From Saccharibacillus deserti (lineage in GTDB: Bacteria; Bacillota; Bacilli; Paenibacillales; Paenibacillaceae): a stretch of 64,000 bases of DNA. Positions 10,301 to 17,974 of the stretch are shown here, piece by piece. The position numbers and the translations under genes are program-made. The notes beneath the pieces are model-generated. The model worked only from the letters and a program-made list of their open reading frames with translations. It made no database searches and was not told the DNA's origin. Numbering within the stretch: position 1 is the stretch's first letter; each line of letters opens with the position of its first letter. Where the stretch lies: NCBI RefSeq assembly GCF_013618475.1, contig NZ_JABJVN010000002.1:744001-808000 (forward strand), read 5' to 3'.

Positions 10301-10548
10301 CTGCGGGCTGGAAGCTGCGGGTACGAAACGGCGGAACGGCGGGCCGGATCGAGCTGCACCTTGGAGAATCGGACGGCCCTCGACTCGGCGTAGCCGATAT
10401 CGCCGGAGCGACCGAAGGGGAGTGGAGCACCCTTACGGGGCAGGTGCGCGCAGATCGTTCTTTTCCGGAGACGCCGGTCGATCTGCGTCTCCTTCTGCAC
10501 GGATCGATCCGCCTGGGCGAACTGACGCTTCTTCCTGCCGAGGAATAG
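7327..10548 (+). CDS. Large GH3 beta-glycosidase with inserted fascin-like domain
   Basis: The 1073-residue protein is longer than a usual GH3 enzyme (about 700-850). The N-terminal barrel ends near residue 300, with the nucleophile at Asp238 in VVCDGG. The second alpha/beta domain begins near VVLLKNDGILPLR and is split. From about residue 400 to 655 there is an insert made of an Ala/Glu/Arg/Gly-rich linker, then beta-trefoil-like repeats (SDTVRLVDAADGSVLAV, ANGRFVHAEEDK). The domain resumes at SDVAIVCVGSSPYINGKEEI. A fibronectin-III-like domain and a C-terminal CBM6-like beta-sandwich (from about 960) follow. There is no signal peptide, so it acts inside the cell. The ribosome site GGAGGAGG is strong. 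Beta-xylosidase or beta-glucosidase is likely; the substrate cannot be read from sequence. Confidence 0.9.
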   Translation: MTPLYLDHRQSVEERVRDLVARFTLEEKLTLLPTRQAAVERLGVRAYSIGGEAAHGVAWKGAATVFPQPIGLSSTWNKELLQEIGSVIGNEARAYHRSDPETHGLTLWAPTVDMERNPLWGRTEEAYGEDPHLTGKLTASLARGMQGDHPFYLKMVATLKHFFANNNEVGRLDGSSSVTPRNMREYYLEAFRIPFEEGGALSMMTAYNSINGTPAIESPYVRRFVKEEWKMDGFVVCDGGDLSQTVNFHKYHDSHAESAAGALLAGVDSLTDEPALVIAAVREALARRLIGEEDLDRALVNVFRIRFRLGQFDPEDANPYARIPESILCAPEHAELAQRAAEQSVVLLKNDGILPLRRAEVSGAAVVGPTADAVWTDWYSGTLPYRVSILDGIRAKLDAEIPAESEAEADPAGTAAGEERSESGRTAGSVRERAQRTDAARTVREANEALSAFDEAERWLGVRAASGQVGSGSVQAAERGEAGRVRYVEGSDTVRLVDAADGSVLAVQPGEDGVLALRSGEHGAQAQAGIAPGGKQADPAEDRQPGGRDASLFELTRWGWGQHTLQAHANGRFVHAEEDKPVSASAEKVGGWFVKELFDLQEEPDGGAKLRQWNGQPLGWSEKDPVGDTPRHEGASAASAGRRTLRALAARREDDAAVLLVQTVRSGTEQAAEAARQSDVAIVCVGSSPYINGKEEIDRPSLKLPPSQEQLIRAVHEANPRTVVVIVGSYPFALGELAELVPAILYTAHGGQEMGTAVANILFGEAAPAGRLSMTWYRSEDDLAPMLDYDIIKSEQTYQYFGGEVLYPFGYGLTYTSFRYGKPKLNGGTFGPDDVIKLEIDMVNEGAADSEEVPQLYVRAQASKVKRPLKQLKGFERVPVPAGSSVSVLFELPVRELAFWDVTRSKFCVESGVYTLMIGASSADIRAQINVVIEGETVPARNLYEATRAENFDDYDNVLLDEGESGLTAVRSADPTSPGVLLFRDVDMSRGAAGWKLRVRNGGTAGRIELHLGESDGPRLGVADIAGATEGEWSTLTGQVRADRSFPETPVDLRLLLHGSIRLGELTLLPAEE

Positions 10549-10638
10549 ACGATCGGCATAGGCGAAGAAATAGGTCGGGTACGGTCCGGAAAAAGAGGCT
10601 TCGCCGCAGGTAAGCTATTGCCGCCGCTTGACAGCCGG

Positions 10639-10671
10639 AAAGCCGCCTCTTATGTTCAAGAGGCGGCTTTT
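10639..10671 (+). terminator. Terminator after the GH3 gene
   Basis: Perfect arms AAAGCCGCCTCT (10639-10650) and AGAGGCGGCTTT (10659-10670) enclose an 8-base loop and a short T run. It lies inside an upstream extension of the next open frame, an argument against the earlier start of that gene. Confidence 0.75.
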
Positions 10672-10725
10672 GGCTGCGGGAAACGAATCAACCCGGCCTT
10701 AAAGGCAGAATGGAGCAATCTCGAT

Positions 10726-11454
10726 ATGGGAGTCAAAGCGGTTTCGGAACATATACGAAGCGTAGGCGTCTGGGTAGGCCTGCCGATCCATGTCTGGATC
10801 GTGGCGGAACAGGACGGAGTCACACTGGTCGATACGGGCTTGAAATGGATGGCGGGGTCCATCCTGAAAGAGATCGAACGCACGGGGGCGGGCCCGTTGA
10901 AACGGATCGTGCTGACGCACGGCCATTCCGATCATGTGGGTTCGCTCCAGACGATCCTGGCGCGGTATCCGGTTCCGGTCTATATGCATGAACGGGAGAT
11001 TGCCTACGCGGAAGGGGATCTCGCTTATCCGGGCAAGAGCAGGCCGTTCGCCCATGTCCAAAAAGGCCTGCTGCAGCCGCTGGCCGCAGCAGGAAAAAAC
11101 GGTCTGGCCCCGATCGGCAGCCTTCAGCCGTTCTTCACGCCCGGCCATTCGCCCGGGCATGTCGTGTACTTCCATGCGCAGGATCAGGTACTGCTGGGCG
11201 GGGACTTGTTCCATGCGAAGCGCGGCAGGCTGCTGCCGGCCCGGTTCAGCCCGGACCCGGCTCTTGCGCTGCGCAGCGGAAATGTGCTCCGCGCACTCGA
11301 TCCCGAGCGCCTCGAGGTCTGCCACGGAGGCACGGTGTACCGTCCCGCGGGGCAGTTGGGAGATCTGGAGCAGGAAGCCGAGCGGGCCGAAACGGCGGTA
11401 AAAGCCCGGCAGACGCAGATCGAAACGAAAAAATCAAAAAGAAGCCGGCAGTAA
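10726..11454 (+). CDS. MBL-fold metallo-hydrolase
   Basis: The 242-residue protein has the metallo-beta-lactamase motif THGHSDHVGS (HxHxDH), a second metal His in FTPGHSPGHVVY, and a third Asp region at LLGGDLFHAKRG. These bind two metal ions. It resembles the cytosolic hydrolases near glyoxalase II and YqjP, with no secretion signal. The open frame starts at 10618, but that stretch contains a terminator. ATG 10726 has GGAG ten bases upstream and begins where homology-like text starts. The substrate is unknown. It stands alone between a terminator and the convergent MarR gene. Confidence 0.8.
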   Translation: MGVKAVSEHIRSVGVWVGLPIHVWIVAEQDGVTLVDTGLKWMAGSILKEIERTGAGPLKRIVLTHGHSDHVGSLQTILARYPVPVYMHEREIAYAEGDLAYPGKSRPFAHVQKGLLQPLAAAGKNGLAPIGSLQPFFTPGHSPGHVVYFHAQDQVLLGGDLFHAKRGRLLPARFSPDPALALRSGNVLRALDPERLEVCHGGTVYRPAGQLGDLEQEAERAETAVKARQTQIETKKSKRSRQ

Positions 11455-11463
11455 ATGCCGGCT
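11428..11463 (-). terminator. Terminator of the marR gene (minus strand)
   Basis: The arms AGCCGGCA (11443-11450) and TGCCGGCT (11456-11463) enclose loop GTAAA. Read on the minus strand the hairpin is followed by a T-rich run (11442-11428), so it terminates the MarR transcript. It overlaps the end of the MBL gene. Confidence 0.65.
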
Positions 11464-11531
11464 GGATTCCTGTTCGCGCTCGTTATGTATGTCGGTTTGG
11501 GCCCGGGAAAGGAACCCGCTCGAAACCGTTT

Positions 11532-12005
11532 TTAGGACGGATCCGGCTCGTTGTCCGTTTCAAGCGGCGAGGTGTCGTCGTAGCTTTCCGCATTGCGTTC
11601 GATCCTGCGGAACGCTTCGGCCAATGCTTCCAGCTGTTTCGGCGTGAAATCTTCGATCATGGCCGCATTGTGATGACGTTCGATGACCGCGGTCTCTTCC
11701 GTCACCCGGCGGCCTTTTTCGGTCGGATAGATCAGGTACGCCCGGCGGTCGGTCCGGTCGCTGCTGCGCATGATCAGGTTTTTGCGGTGCAGCACATTCA
11801 GAATACGGGTCACGGTCGGCTGGTCTTTGACCGTACGTTCGGCGATCTCTTTCTGGTTCATGCCTTCCTTGAAGCAGATACAGCACATGACCGACCATTG
11901 TTCGGGAGTCAGGTCATAATCTTTAAGCCGGGCGGCCAGACGGTTGCTGACTTTGCGATAGATCACACCCAGTTGAAAACCGATAGAATCCTGCGGCTGG
12001 TACAA
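11532..12005 (-). CDS. MarR-family transcriptional regulator
   Basis: The 157-residue winged-helix regulator has a dimerisation helix at the N-terminus (QLGVIYRKVSNRLAARLK), a recognition region MNQKEIAERTVKDQPTVTRILNVLHRKNLI, and a wing with the family motif DRTDRRAYLIYPTEKG. It starts at TTG 12005, preceded on the minus strand by GAGGAGG. No target is adjacent in the same direction, and the upstream neighbour is the histidine kinase gene. A cysteine pair (CCIC) in the first winged-helix helix might respond to oxidants; this is a guess. Confidence 0.88.
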   Translation of the reverse strand: MYQPQDSIGFQLGVIYRKVSNRLAARLKDYDLTPEQWSVMCCICFKEGMNQKEIAERTVKDQPTVTRILNVLHRKNLIMRSSDRTDRRAYLIYPTEKGRRVTEETAVIERHHNAAMIEDFTPKQLEALAEAFRRIERNAESYDDTSPLETDNEPDPS

Positions 12006-12194
12006 GGTTAATCCTCCTCACGCGCGGCCGGTCTCCGCCCCCCGCGGGTCCGGCCTGCTTGTTCTCATTGCTGTGTGCTCACGCAAGTATACGAAGTTCG
12101 GAAAGCGGTGTCAAATGCCTTTCGTTCGATAAAAATAGAGACAATCAGACGTATTTGCGCGGACTTTTCTTCTTCGATCAATACGTGCCGGGCT

Positions 12195-14009
12195 TTATCT
12201 TCCGCCTTGTCCGGCAGACGCAGGAGAATCCGGGTTTTCGGGCAGCGGCCGGGATACCGGGAAACTCAGGGTAATCGTCGTGCCCCGGCCAAGCTCCGAT
12301 TCGACCCGGATCGTTCCTTGGTGCGCCGCTGCAATCGCATGGGCGATACTCATGCCGAGGCCCGCGCCGTCCGCTCCTTCATCGGTGTTGGTGCCGCGAT
12401 AATAACGGTCGAACAGTCGGGCTTGGGTCTCTTTATCCATGCCGGCCCCGTTGTCTTGTACCGTGACGACCGCTTCGCTGCCTTCTTGGCGCAGGCCCAG
12501 TACGATTTCGGTTCCCGCAGGGTTATGTTTGATGGCATTGGAGATCAGATTGTCGAGCAGCCGCTGAAACCATTTGGCATTGGCCTGGATTTCGACGGGT
12601 CCTGCGCTTTCTTCGAAGCCGAGCGACAAGCCGGGCAGCGTAGCGTCGTTGACATATCGCAGAGCGGCCCTGCGGACGAATTCGTTCAGCTCGAGCGGTT
12701 CCAGCTGTTCGCCCGGAATCTGGTTTTTAAGTTCGAAGGTCAGCGAGAAATCCTGCAGAAGCTCCAGCATATAGGCGCTTTTTTCGCGGATCGTTCCGCC
12801 CATGTCCCGCAGCTCCCGCCCGCTCCAGCTGAACTGGCCGCTCTCGAGCAGATGGCCGTAGCCCTGCACCGAAGTCAGAGGAGTCCGAAGATCGTGCGAA
12901 ATTCCCGTCATCCATTCTTCGCGTGATTGCTCCAGCCGAATTCTTTCGTCGCGGGCGCCGGCGAGCTTGCCGGCCATATCGGAGAATCCCGCGATGACTT
13001 CGCGGTACAGCTTGTAACGGGCGCGGAAGCGTCCGTTTTTGCGATAAATCTTCCGGCGCTCTTTCTCCGTGAAGACCTGCCCGTACTCGCCCCGGCCCAT
13101 CCGCTCGAATCCGCGCATGAAGAGCAGCAGAGGCCCGCCGTACCGATAGCCGTGCCAGGCCGCAAGCCCAAGCGTCAGCAGCAGAATGGCGGCTCCCACA
13201 AGGCCCGAGACCTTAAGCACAAGGCTGAACATCGGCTGCTGCGGAGATTCCGTATCGGCCTTAGGCCACTCCAGCATCCAGGTATAACCCGATTCCGGAT
13301 CGTAATAATAAGCGAGTCCGGTATCCGCGGTACCCGGAGCCGAACGGATTTTGACCAGATCCAGCGCGCTTGGCGCCTCGCGGTCCGGATCGGTTTCGAA
13401 ACGCTGCACTTCGGTTCCGCTGCCGTCGAATATCCGAAGCGCCGCGCCGCGCTGCCTGGCTTCGCCGGCCAGGCGTTCTTCGGCCGATGCCGCGATCCGT
13501 CCGTTCTCGGAATACTGCCCGAACCATTCCTCAAGCTTTTCGGCATTCGGATCGCGTTGTCCGAGCAGATACAGATTCCGCTCGCCGAAAAGCTCTTCGT
13601 AAAGGGTGGTCGTCTTGTATCTGCCCAATCGGTGCGTATCCGTCACGCGAAGCAGTTCGGCGGCGGAATACTGGTTCGGTACGTCGCCCGGGACATTCGC
13701 CGCATAGACCGCTTGGCCGTCTGCGCCTATGATCTGCAGCCAAAAGCCTCTTTTTTGCAGCTGCTGCGGCCAAAGATCCGGCAGTTCGACGCTGCCGTTT
13801 TCGATGATCGTCTCAAGCGACAGAGACTCCAGCATCTCGGGAGGAGACGCGCTCTTGAGCTGTTCGTTGCCGGTATAGTAGAGCACGACAAAGAGCGCCA
13901 CGAAGATCGTGGCCAATACCGACAGCCAGATCATGAAGAATTGGACGGTGAAATGCAGGCCCAGACGTCTGGCGATACGTCCGGGTCTGACCTTCGGCGG
14001 CTTCTTCAT
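12195..14009 (-). CDS. Membrane sensor histidine kinase
   Basis: The 604-residue kinase has one membrane helix near residue 30-50 (MIWLSVLATIFVALFVVLYY), an extracytoplasmic sensor of about 200 residues of no family I recognise, and a second helix near 265 (LVGAAILLLTLGLAAW). Then come a HAMP-like linker, HisKA with phospho-acceptor His (GISHDLRTPLTSVQGY), and HATPase motifs (NLISNAIKHN, DNGAGMD, GAGLGMSIAHAI). Its ATG overlaps the stop of the response-regulator gene as ATGA (14006-14009), so the two are translationally coupled. Confidence 0.93.
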   Translation of the reverse strand: MKKPPKVRPGRIARRLGLHFTVQFFMIWLSVLATIFVALFVVLYYTGNEQLKSASPPEMLESLSLETIIENGSVELPDLWPQQLQKRGFWLQIIGADGQAVYAANVPGDVPNQYSAAELLRVTDTHRLGRYKTTTLYEELFGERNLYLLGQRDPNAEKLEEWFGQYSENGRIAASAEERLAGEARQRGAALRIFDGSGTEVQRFETDPDREAPSALDLVKIRSAPGTADTGLAYYYDPESGYTWMLEWPKADTESPQQPMFSLVLKVSGLVGAAILLLTLGLAAWHGYRYGGPLLLFMRGFERMGRGEYGQVFTEKERRKIYRKNGRFRARYKLYREVIAGFSDMAGKLAGARDERIRLEQSREEWMTGISHDLRTPLTSVQGYGHLLESGQFSWSGRELRDMGGTIREKSAYMLELLQDFSLTFELKNQIPGEQLEPLELNEFVRRAALRYVNDATLPGLSLGFEESAGPVEIQANAKWFQRLLDNLISNAIKHNPAGTEIVLGLRQEGSEAVVTVQDNGAGMDKETQARLFDRYYRGTNTDEGADGAGLGMSIAHAIAAAHQGTIRVESELGRGTTITLSFPVSRPLPENPDSPASAGQGGR

Positions 14010-14728
14010 GCCAAGCTTCCCCGGGTCAGCTTATAGCCGAGCCCGCGAACCGTCAGCAGATAACGGGGAGAGCCGGGGTCCGGTTCGATCCGCTCGCGGA
14101 TCTTGCGGATATGGACCATCACCGTGTTGTCATCGCTCATATCGAATCCCCAGACCGATTCGTACAGCTGCGATTTGGAAAAGACGATATTCGGATTGCG
14201 GCACAGGAACAGCAGAAGCTGATACGCCTGCGCGGGACAGGGAACGGGCACCCCGCGAACCAGCAGTTCGCCGGCTTTCTCGTCGAGTACGAAGCCGCCG
14301 AAGTCGTAGCGGCGGCGCGGATCCGCAGGAACGGAAGCGGCGGACGGTTCTTCCGTTTTCCGTCGAAGGCGGGCTTTGATCCGGGCCGCGATTTCCAGCG
14401 GATTAAACGGTTTGGTTACATAGTCGTCTCCGCCCACGGCAAATCCGGTCAGCCGATCGAGATCGGTCGTGCGGGCCGTCAGGTAGATCAGATGCGCTTG
14501 CGACTGTTCCCGGATCCAGGGACCGAGTTCGAAGCCGCTGCGGTCGGGAAGCATTACGTCGAGCAGAATAACATCCGCGCCGTGTTCCTGCAGCAGCGCC
14601 ATGCCTTCGGCGGCTGTGCCCGCCGTATAAATATGTTCAAAGCCTTCCTTGCGCAGGACGATTTCGATCATTTGCACGATCGCTTTCTCGTCGTCCACGA
14701 TCAGGATTCTGGCCGTATTCATAAACAT
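14006..14728 (-). CDS. OmpR-family response regulator
   Basis: The 240-residue protein has a receiver domain with acidic pair DDE near the start, phospho-acceptor Asp in VILLDVMLPDRSG, and the Thr/Lys switch residues (LTAR, VTKPFNPLEI). A linker leads to a winged-helix DNA-binding domain (SKSQLYESVWGFD, VMVHIRKIRERIE, RGLGYKL). It is the first gene of the two-component operon. The minus-strand ribosome site is AGGAGG. Direct repeats GTTAAG in the upstream gap shared with the DUF418 gene may be its binding sites. Confidence 0.94.
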   Translation of the reverse strand: MFMNTARILIVDDEKAIVQMIEIVLRKEGFEHIYTAGTAAEGMALLQEHGADVILLDVMLPDRSGFELGPWIREQSQAHLIYLTARTTDLDRLTGFAVGGDDYVTKPFNPLEIAARIKARLRRKTEEPSAASVPADPRRRYDFGGFVLDEKAGELLVRGVPVPCPAQAYQLLLFLCRNPNIVFSKSQLYESVWGFDMSDDNTVMVHIRKIRERIEPDPGSPRYLLTVRGLGYKLTRGSLA

Positions 14729-14778
14729 CCTCCTTCTTGCGCGGGTCCGGCATCGCCGGGCCCTGCTGCTTCCGTCAT

Positions 14779-14825
14779 CTTAACACGGCTGCGCGTCTTC
14801 GACACCGAGTTAAGCAAACGTTAAG
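14779..14825. promoter_or_regulatory. Repeated GTTAAG boxes, possible response-regulator site
   Basis: GTTAAG occurs at 14809-14814 and 14820-14825 (11-bp period) and inverted as CTTAAC at 14779-14784. OmpR/PhoB-type regulators bind tandem hexamers at 11-bp spacing. The sites lie between the two-component operon and the divergent DUF418 gene. Assignment is inferred from position and spacing. Confidence 0.45.
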
Positions 14826-14882
14826 AAAGGCTTTAGCGGCTCTTCAACGCGCCGGGTTACACTGGGTTCAGAGGTGATGGAT

Positions 14883-16112
14883 ATGATTCCAAACAAAAGG
14901 GTTCAACTGATTGACGGGCTGCGCGGATTCAGCCTGGCCGGTATTATTCTGGCCAACATGCTTATTTTCCAGTACGGATTGTTCGGAGAGAGTCAACCGC
15001 AGCTGTTCGGCATTCAAGGGGCGGACCTGGCGTTTCACTCGTTCCTGTTTATTGTCGTCGTCGGCAGCTTTATACCGATCTTCGCGTACATGTTCGGCTT
15101 CGGCATGGTGAAGCTCGCGGACAGTCTGAAAGCGCGGGAACTGCGTCCCAAATGCCATCTGGCACGCCGTTTTCTGCTGCTGCTGGGCATTGGAATGCTG
15201 CACGCCACGTTTTTGTGGGAAGGCGATATTTTGACGTTCTACGGCATGACCGGCTTTTTTCTGCTGCTGTTCCTGAACCGCAGTCCCAAAACGCTGCTGA
15301 TCTGGGCGGTTCTGCTGATGACGGTTATGGGCGTACTGGGAGCCTGGCCCGTTGACCCGTCCGAAGCTGCAATCGGTTCGTCGGCGCATACCCAAAGCTA
15401 TATTTTGCAGAGCCGGGATATTTACGGCGGCGGAACGTATGCGGAGATCAAAGACTTCCGCAACCATGCCGATCCGCTGGGAGAAGAAGACGGATGGTTC
15501 CTGCTTCTGGCCGGCGTCTTTGCCCCGCTGCTGATTGCGCCGATGTTTCTTCTGGGCATGCGCGCCGCCCGAATCGGGACGTTCGACGATCCGCAGGCGA
15601 TGCGAAGTATGTATAAACGCCGGGCGATTCTGTTCATTTCGGTCGGCCTGCTGTCCAAAACGTACGGCGTTCTTGCCCCGCAGCTTGGCGGAGGCGGACT
15701 CCCGGGTATCGGAATCGGAGAAACGGTCGGAGGAGCCGTGCTGTCGCTCGGATACATCTATGCGTTTGCGCTTCTGTATACGAAGTCCCGAAAATGGGGC
15801 ATTCTCCGGAATTTCGAGGCGGTAGGCCGGCTGTCGCTGACGAACTATTTGATGCAGACGGTCCTCTGTACAACGATCTTTTACGGATACGGATTCGGAT
15901 GGTTCGGCCGTGCCGGCGTATTCGTCGGGACGGTGATCGTGCTGGCGGTCTACGCGGTTCAACTGTGGCTGAGTCCGCTGTATCTGGCCCGATTCCGCAC
16001 GGGTCCTGTCGAGAAGATCCTGCGGATCTGGACCTATCTGTCCTGGAAAGGGCAGCCGCGGAAAAGCAAACGAAGTCCGGAAGCCGCCCGGGAGACCGCA
16101 CGGGTGTCCTGA
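14883..16112 (+). CDS. DUF418-domain membrane protein
   Basis: The roughly 409-residue polytopic protein begins with QLIDGLRGFSLAGIILANM, the typical N-terminus of the DUF418/YeiB family. It then has about nine or ten hydrophobic helices (for example FLFIVVVGSFIPIFAYMFGF). The C-terminal DUF418 core carries GRLSLTNYLMQT and ends with a YLARFRTGPVEKILR-like motif. The function is unknown; the fold is related to membrane acyltransferases. Two earlier starts exist (14874, 14877), but ATG 14883 has GAGGTG six bases ahead. It is divergent from the two-component operon and may be its target, a common pairing of transporter-like genes with such systems. Confidence 0.88.
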   Translation: MIPNKRVQLIDGLRGFSLAGIILANMLIFQYGLFGESQPQLFGIQGADLAFHSFLFIVVVGSFIPIFAYMFGFGMVKLADSLKARELRPKCHLARRFLLLLGIGMLHATFLWEGDILTFYGMTGFFLLLFLNRSPKTLLIWAVLLMTVMGVLGAWPVDPSEAAIGSSAHTQSYILQSRDIYGGGTYAEIKDFRNHADPLGEEDGWFLLLAGVFAPLLIAPMFLLGMRAARIGTFDDPQAMRSMYKRRAILFISVGLLSKTYGVLAPQLGGGGLPGIGIGETVGGAVLSLGYIYAFALLYTKSRKWGILRNFEAVGRLSLTNYLMQTVLCTTIFYGYGFGWFGRAGVFVGTVIVLAVYAVQLWLSPLYLARFRTGPVEKILRIWTYLSWKGQPRKSKRSPEAARETARVS

Positions 16113-16128
16113 AAATAAAGAAGCACAC

Positions 16129-16158
16129 AAAAGCCCATTCCTCCCGGAACGGGCTTTT
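16129..16158 (+). terminator. Terminator after the DUF418 gene
   Basis: Arms AAAAGCCC (16129-16136) and GGGCTTTT (16151-16158), with extra TTCC/GGAA pairing inside. A compact hairpin ending in T residues. Confidence 0.75.
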
Positions 16159-16358
16159 GGCGTGCCGGAATACAGCCGATCGGACAAAAAGCTTGCCGGT
16201 ATAGCCGGATTCGAGGCATTATTTCGCGGGAGATGCCGGGCGAGCTTGAATCGGACCGCCAAAACTCGATATAATCAAATACAGTCGTTCCTGTCGGGCG
16301 GCGGCCGTATTCGGCTGCGTGCGACCGGCGGGCAAACTTGAGGATAAGGGGAAAAAGA

Positions 16359-17195
16359 ATGAGCAAAAACAAAAAGCCGGCGCCGAAAAAAGGCAAGCCG
16401 CAGGGGGCCCAGAGAAATACGGGAGCCGCTCCGAGACAGACAAACGGAAGACCGCAGCAGGCAAAAACGCAGAACACCAACACGGCCGCTTCGCAGTGGA
16501 CGTCGGGAACCAAACGCAAGAAAAGCAACCTGGGCGCAATCGCTCTGGGATTTGTCGGCTTGATCGTCGTATTGGCGGTCTTGATCTATGTACTGACCAG
16601 AGTCGGAGAAAATCAGACGGCCGCTCCCGCGGAACCGGTCATTCTGACGAGTTACGACGCATCGAAGCAGCCGACGCTGGGCAATCCGGATTCGGATGTC
16701 AAAATTGTCGAGTTCGGCGATTACAAATGCCCGGACTGCAAAATCTGGACAGAAACGGTACTGCCCGAACTGAAGACCAAGTATCTCGACACCAAGGAAG
16801 CTTCGTTCCAATTCGCGGATTATCCGTTCCTGGCCGACGATTCCATGCTGCTGGCACTGGGCGGGGAAGCTTTGCATGCACAGAACCCGGAATATTTCTG
16901 GGCGTATAACAAAGCGGTCTACGCGAATCAGGACGAAAACAAAGTAAAAGAGAGCTGGGTAACGGAAGAGGCGTTGGTCGATCTGGTCAAAGAAAACGTA
17001 AAAGGCGCCGATATAGAGAAATTCACGGCCGACCTGAAAAACAAAACGTACCAAGCCGCCGTCGATGCCGATGTCAAAGCCGGCGACGACAGCAAAATCA
17101 CCGGCACGCCTTCGATTTTCGTAAACGGTACAAGAGTGGATAACCCGACGCTCGAAAATGTGGAAAAAGCGATCGAGACCGCGAAAGCCGACTGA
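16359..17195 (+). CDS. Membrane-anchored DsbA-like thioredoxin-fold oxidoreductase
   Basis: The 278-residue protein has a long basic, Gln/Asn/Lys-rich cytoplasmic tail (residues 1-56), one membrane helix (about 57-80), then an extracellular DsbA-type thioredoxin domain. The active site is Cys124-Pro-Asp-Cys127 (YKCPDCKIW). The cis-proline loop is GTPSIFVNGT. It probably makes or isomerises disulfides in exported proteins, like the BdbD group. ATG 16359 has AAGGGG eight bases ahead. A rho-independent terminator follows, so it seems monocistronic. No DsbB/BdbC partner is next to it. Confidence 0.88.
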   Translation: MSKNKKPAPKKGKPQGAQRNTGAAPRQTNGRPQQAKTQNTNTAASQWTSGTKRKKSNLGAIALGFVGLIVVLAVLIYVLTRVGENQTAAPAEPVILTSYDASKQPTLGNPDSDVKIVEFGDYKCPDCKIWTETVLPELKTKYLDTKEASFQFADYPFLADDSMLLALGGEALHAQNPEYFWAYNKAVYANQDENKVKESWVTEEALVDLVKENVKGADIEKFTADLKNKTYQAAVDADVKAGDDSKITGTPSIFVNGTRVDNPTLENVEKAIETAKAD

Positions 17196-17218
17196 TTGCA
17201 GCTCCTTAATCGTACATG

Positions 17219-17274
17219 AAGCCTTTTGGCAGACAACCCGGCGAATACCGGGTCGAAGCCGAAAGGCTTTTTTG
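17219..17274 (+). terminator. Terminator after the DsbA-like gene
   Basis: Arms AAGCCTTTTGGC (from 17219) and GCCGAAAGGCTT followed by a T run to about 17273. An internal small hairpin (ACCCGG/CCGGGT) sits in the loop. Confidence 0.7.
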
Positions 17275-17382
17275 CGTAGAGGCTCGAGCCCTTTTGACAG
17301 CCGCCCTGCCGGTTGAAGCCGGTTCGTACCTGTCCGAATCGGGGAAAGAAAAAGATGGGACAAACTCCAAGGAGGCAAAAAC

Positions 17383-17946
17383 ATGCAGCGAATCATACAG
17401 GGAACCCGGATCGCAATCGTTCGGGGCGATATTACGAAATACGAGACCGATGCCATCGTGAATGCGGCGAATTCTTCGCTTCTTGGAGGCGGAGGAGTGG
17501 ATGGAGCGATTCATCGCGCCGGCGGACCGGCCATTCTGGAGGAGTGCCGCAAAATTCGCAGCCGGCAGGGAGAGTGCGAGACGGGCGATGCCGTTGTCAC
17601 GACGGCCGGCCGCCTGCCCGCGAATATCGTCGTCCATACGGTGGGACCGGTATACCGGGGCGGGAACGAAGGAGAAGAACGGCTGCTGGCCAGCTGCTAT
17701 GTCCGAAGTATCGAAGAAGCGCGGGCGGCGGGCGCGAAGCGGATCGCTTTCCCCAATATTTCGACAGGTATCTACGGATATCCCAAAGAAGCGGCGGCCC
17801 AAACAGCCTGGACCACGGTCCGCGGCCTGCTGGTCAACCCCTCCGCGGATTCTATCGAAACGTTTCTGGAAGAAGTGGCTTTCATCTGCTACGATGAAGA
17901 GAATGAACGACTTTACCGGAGCCTGCTGGAGCGGGAAGACCGATAA
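17383..17946 (+). CDS. Macro-domain ADP-ribose deacetylase (YmdB-like)
   Basis: The 187-residue protein is a single macro domain. It should hydrolyse O-acetyl-ADP-ribose or remove ADP-ribose from acidic residues. Visible motifs are the ADP-ribose site VNAANSSLLGGGGVDGAIH, the phosphate loop FPNISTGIYGYP, and the invariant Asp in RGDITKYETDAIVNAAN. ATG 17383 follows AAGGAGG. A separate esterase gene begins 28 bases after its stop, so the two may share a transcript, since deacetylases of different substrates often sit together; this is inference. Confidence 0.93.
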   Translation: MQRIIQGTRIAIVRGDITKYETDAIVNAANSSLLGGGGVDGAIHRAGGPAILEECRKIRSRQGECETGDAVVTTAGRLPANIVVHTVGPVYRGGNEGEERLLASCYVRSIEEARAAGAKRIAFPNISTGIYGYPKEAAAQTAWTTVRGLLVNPSADSIETFLEEVAFICYDEENERLYRSLLEREDR

Positions 17947-17974
17947 AGCGGCAAAAAGGAGAACAGGCAAAGCG

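Noticed and set aside
7849-10500. Minus-strand frame of 883 codons
   Set aside because: It lies opposite the GH3 gene, Arg-rich with no motif; the plus strand has catalytic residues.
10618-10725. Earlier start for the MBL hydrolase
   Set aside because: The stretch includes a terminator hairpin and lacks family similarity.
17462-17974. Extension of the esterase gene to 17462
   Set aside because: It overlaps the macro-domain gene in another frame and encodes no family text before 17975.
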